Part shown: one piece after another, positions 63,101 to 64,000 of the stretch
Layout of the letters: each line of letters starts with the position of its first letter
Position numbering within the stretch: the stretch's first letter is position 1
Translations under genes and position numbers: made by a program
Assembly: GCF_001638985.1 (NCBI RefSeq)
Contig: NW_017265137.1
Coordinates: 647,054-711,053 of the forward strand
Source: Phycomyces blakesleeanus NRRL 1555(-)
Taxonomy: Eukaryota; Mucoromycota; Mucoromycetes; Mucorales; Phycomycetaceae
Length of the DNA: 64,000 bases
Reading direction: 5' to 3'
Notes under the pieces: generated by a model
What the model was told of the DNA's origin: nothing
Seen by the model: the letters and a program-made list of their open reading frames with translations, nothing else
Database searches by the model: none

Positions 63101-63335
63101 TGTTCCTTGTGCACGGAATCGCCTTGATGGTTCTTGTGCTGGAAATCGCCCAGGTGTTCCTTGCGCAGGAAATTGCACTGGTCTTCCTTGTACATGAAAT
63201 TGTCCAGGTGTTCTCTGTGCTGGAAATCGACCTAGTTTTTCTTGTACATGAACTCGACATGAAAGACTTTTTCGTGAACCACAGTGGAATGGATTTTGGA
63301 CATATGATCAAAAAGAAAACAGGTACAAAAAACAT
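60165..63335 (-). CDS. Putative secreted tandem-repeat protein (unknown; coding status uncertain)
   Basis: A minus-strand frame stays open from 63425 to 60342. Starting at the ATG at 63335 it begins MFFVPVFFLIICPKSIPLWF, a signal-peptide-like segment. About 43 copies of an 18-aa unit follow, alternating WAIPCTRNTREIS with CARNT or FSRNT, then a 26-aa-period section. A 5' leader intron is suggested by AGCAG|GTAAAAC (~63397) and CTAACTACAG|CACA just before the ATG. At the 3' end a strong donor GCGAG|GTAAGT (~60350) pairs with TACTTTTGCAG (~60260), adding VIPEYLVFYWSRYIKRN and a stop near 60165 inside the 5.8S-like start. The total would be ~1,027 aa, with a Cys every 18 residues or so. Other frames are also open because the unit lacks stops, so openness alone is not proof; the splice sites and leader are the argument. 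No family recognised. Confidence 0.45.
60385..60740. repeat. Minisatellite block A, 26-bp unit (about 13 copies)
   Basis: Tandem copies of GTCCTTGTACATGAAATCGA plus CCTGGT, with variants at a few positions (GTACATG/GAACATG; GACCTG, GTCCTT, CCCCTT). The period is 26 bp. This block is clearly related to, but distinct from, the 27/54-bp block next to it, and it joins that block at about 60735-60745 through more diverged units. Confidence 0.9.
60745..63230. repeat. Minisatellite block B, 27-bp monomers in 54-bp dimers (about 43 dimers)
   Basis: The dimer pairs a GTACATGGAATCGCCCAAGT half with a half reading GCGCAGGAAATCTCCCTGGT or GAGAAGGAAAACACCCTGGT, each preceded by GTTCCTT. Dimer variants form longer patterns: the stretch near 61783-62110 recurs at 62215-62542, exactly 432 bp (8 dimers) later. 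A five-dimer (270-bp) pattern appears to repeat in the left half. The last ~120 bp (63110-63230) are more diverged monomers, as expected at an array edge. Confidence 0.95.
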
Positions 63336-63425
63336 TGTGCTGTAGTTAGTAGTTGACCGTGTCAAAGTTTGATTGTGTGTATAAAATGTTTTACCTGCTA
63401 TTAGACTGGACATCATAGTGTGCAA

Positions 63426-64000
63426 CTTAACTAGAAGTCATGTGTGTGATGCATTTTCATTATTAATATTAATATATGTCTTATATGAATGGAAATATAT
63501 AGACATTGAAATGCATTTTTCCTACCTGTGGGAAACCAAAGACCATGAAAAGAAAAAGGGAAGGAAGAAAAGGGTAGACAGGCAATAGGGATTTGTATCA
63601 ATTGTTATAAGAGAAAAAATGGGGATGGCGCAGTAAATAAGGCGTAAAATACCTATTTAGGATAAATCAAAACAAATTCATGTGAAAATAAAGAGCCCTA
63701 TGTTTTTAGTGAAAGTTCTATACTTTTTGTCACATATTTTTTTAAGAACGTCTTGGTATTGCCTGATAGATACATTGAATAGTACTGGCACTGAGAACAT
63801 TTGGATATTGTTTGGCTTTAAATAACCTTTGTATGTCTTTGTAGAAATATTTTTTACACACTTTTTATCTCATCTAATACTCATCCTGTTTTTTTTTAAA
63901 AATCCGCCAAACAAATAAAGAAAGGTAATTAAGTCTTCTGATCACAACCTGTTTAGTTTCATTTCACAAAGTATCTTGAAATACAAGTAACTAAAGAATC
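63426..64000. other. AT-rich right flank
   Basis: 575 bp to the window end, beyond the minisatellite. It may contain the promoter of the putative minus-strand repeat gene. Purine-rich stretch at 63545-63580; otherwise no feature seen. Confidence 0.5.

Noticed and set aside
60383..63178. Second minus-strand 931-codon ORF (FHVQGTPGRFPAQ repeats)
   Set aside because: Same repeats in another frame. It starts inside the array with no signal peptide or upstream exon; kept only as evidence that openness is a property of the unit.
60385..63230. CRISPR array
   Set aside because: Head-to-tail 26/27-bp units without unique spacers, in a eukaryotic context; it is a minisatellite.
60748..63345. Plus-strand 865-codon ORF of VFLVHGIAQ-type repeats
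   Set aside because: It is the complement of the minisatellite unit, which lacks stops in this frame. It has no leader or splice signals of its own, whereas the minus frame does.

Overview
The window reads as nuclear DNA of a filamentous fungus. It is very AT-rich, with many (TA)n and homopolymer tracts, and its genes carry short introns (mostly 50-180 bp) with GTAAGT-type donors. The recognisable gene set is fungal: an Hsf1-type factor, SAGA Hfi1/Ada1, Scd6, an AVT-type vacuolar transporter, a self-sufficient P450-reductase and a fungal ArAE/DUF2421 protein. Gene style and AT content suggest an early-diverging lineage such as Mucoromycota. That placement is inference only. All exon boundaries were assigned by hand from splice motifs, frame continuity and family knowledge.

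Layout. 1-2945: heat-shock factor (minus), running off the left edge. 2946-11061: long AT-rich stretch with no supported gene. 11062-15208: cytochrome P450 fused to its reductase (plus). 15597-17214: SAGA subunit Hfi1/Ada1 (plus). 17215-26875: gene-poor, with one small secreted-protein gene (22190-22806). 26876-29133: Scd6/LSM14 translation repressor (plus). 29876-32256: NCS2 nucleobase transporter (minus). 33516-35638: ATP-grasp-like protein of unknown role (minus). 37365-42009: coatomer alpha subunit (plus). 42151-43374: wax-synthase-type MBOAT acyltransferase (minus). 44265-48499: ArAE/DUF2421 membrane protein (minus). 49406-50348: V-ATPase assembly factor Vma22/CCDC115 (plus). 50608-51096: Stf2-like small protein (minus). 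51332-53551: vacuolar amino-acid transporter (minus). 54303-56092: THUMP-domain RNA methyltransferase (plus).

The right end, 56.1-64 kb, is different. It holds a short 18-bp repeat, a MITE with 23-bp inverted ends, a diverged minus-strand rRNA-like sequence (5.8S joined almost directly to the first part of 28S), and a 2.9-kb minisatellite. The minisatellite keeps a minus-strand frame open for about 1,000 codons. That frame begins with a signal-peptide-like segment and is flanked by minus-strand splice signals. This accessory block is the most unusual part of the window.

The genes are mostly independent housekeeping functions: transcription, membrane trafficking, vacuole and membrane transport, RNA metabolism and lipid chemistry. 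Coatomer alpha, Vma22 and the vacuolar transporter share an endomembrane theme, but nothing in the sequence shows co-regulation. A recurring feature is the number of introns that only keep frame with a GC donor: 7 of about 62 modelled, several with the strong form GCAAGT.
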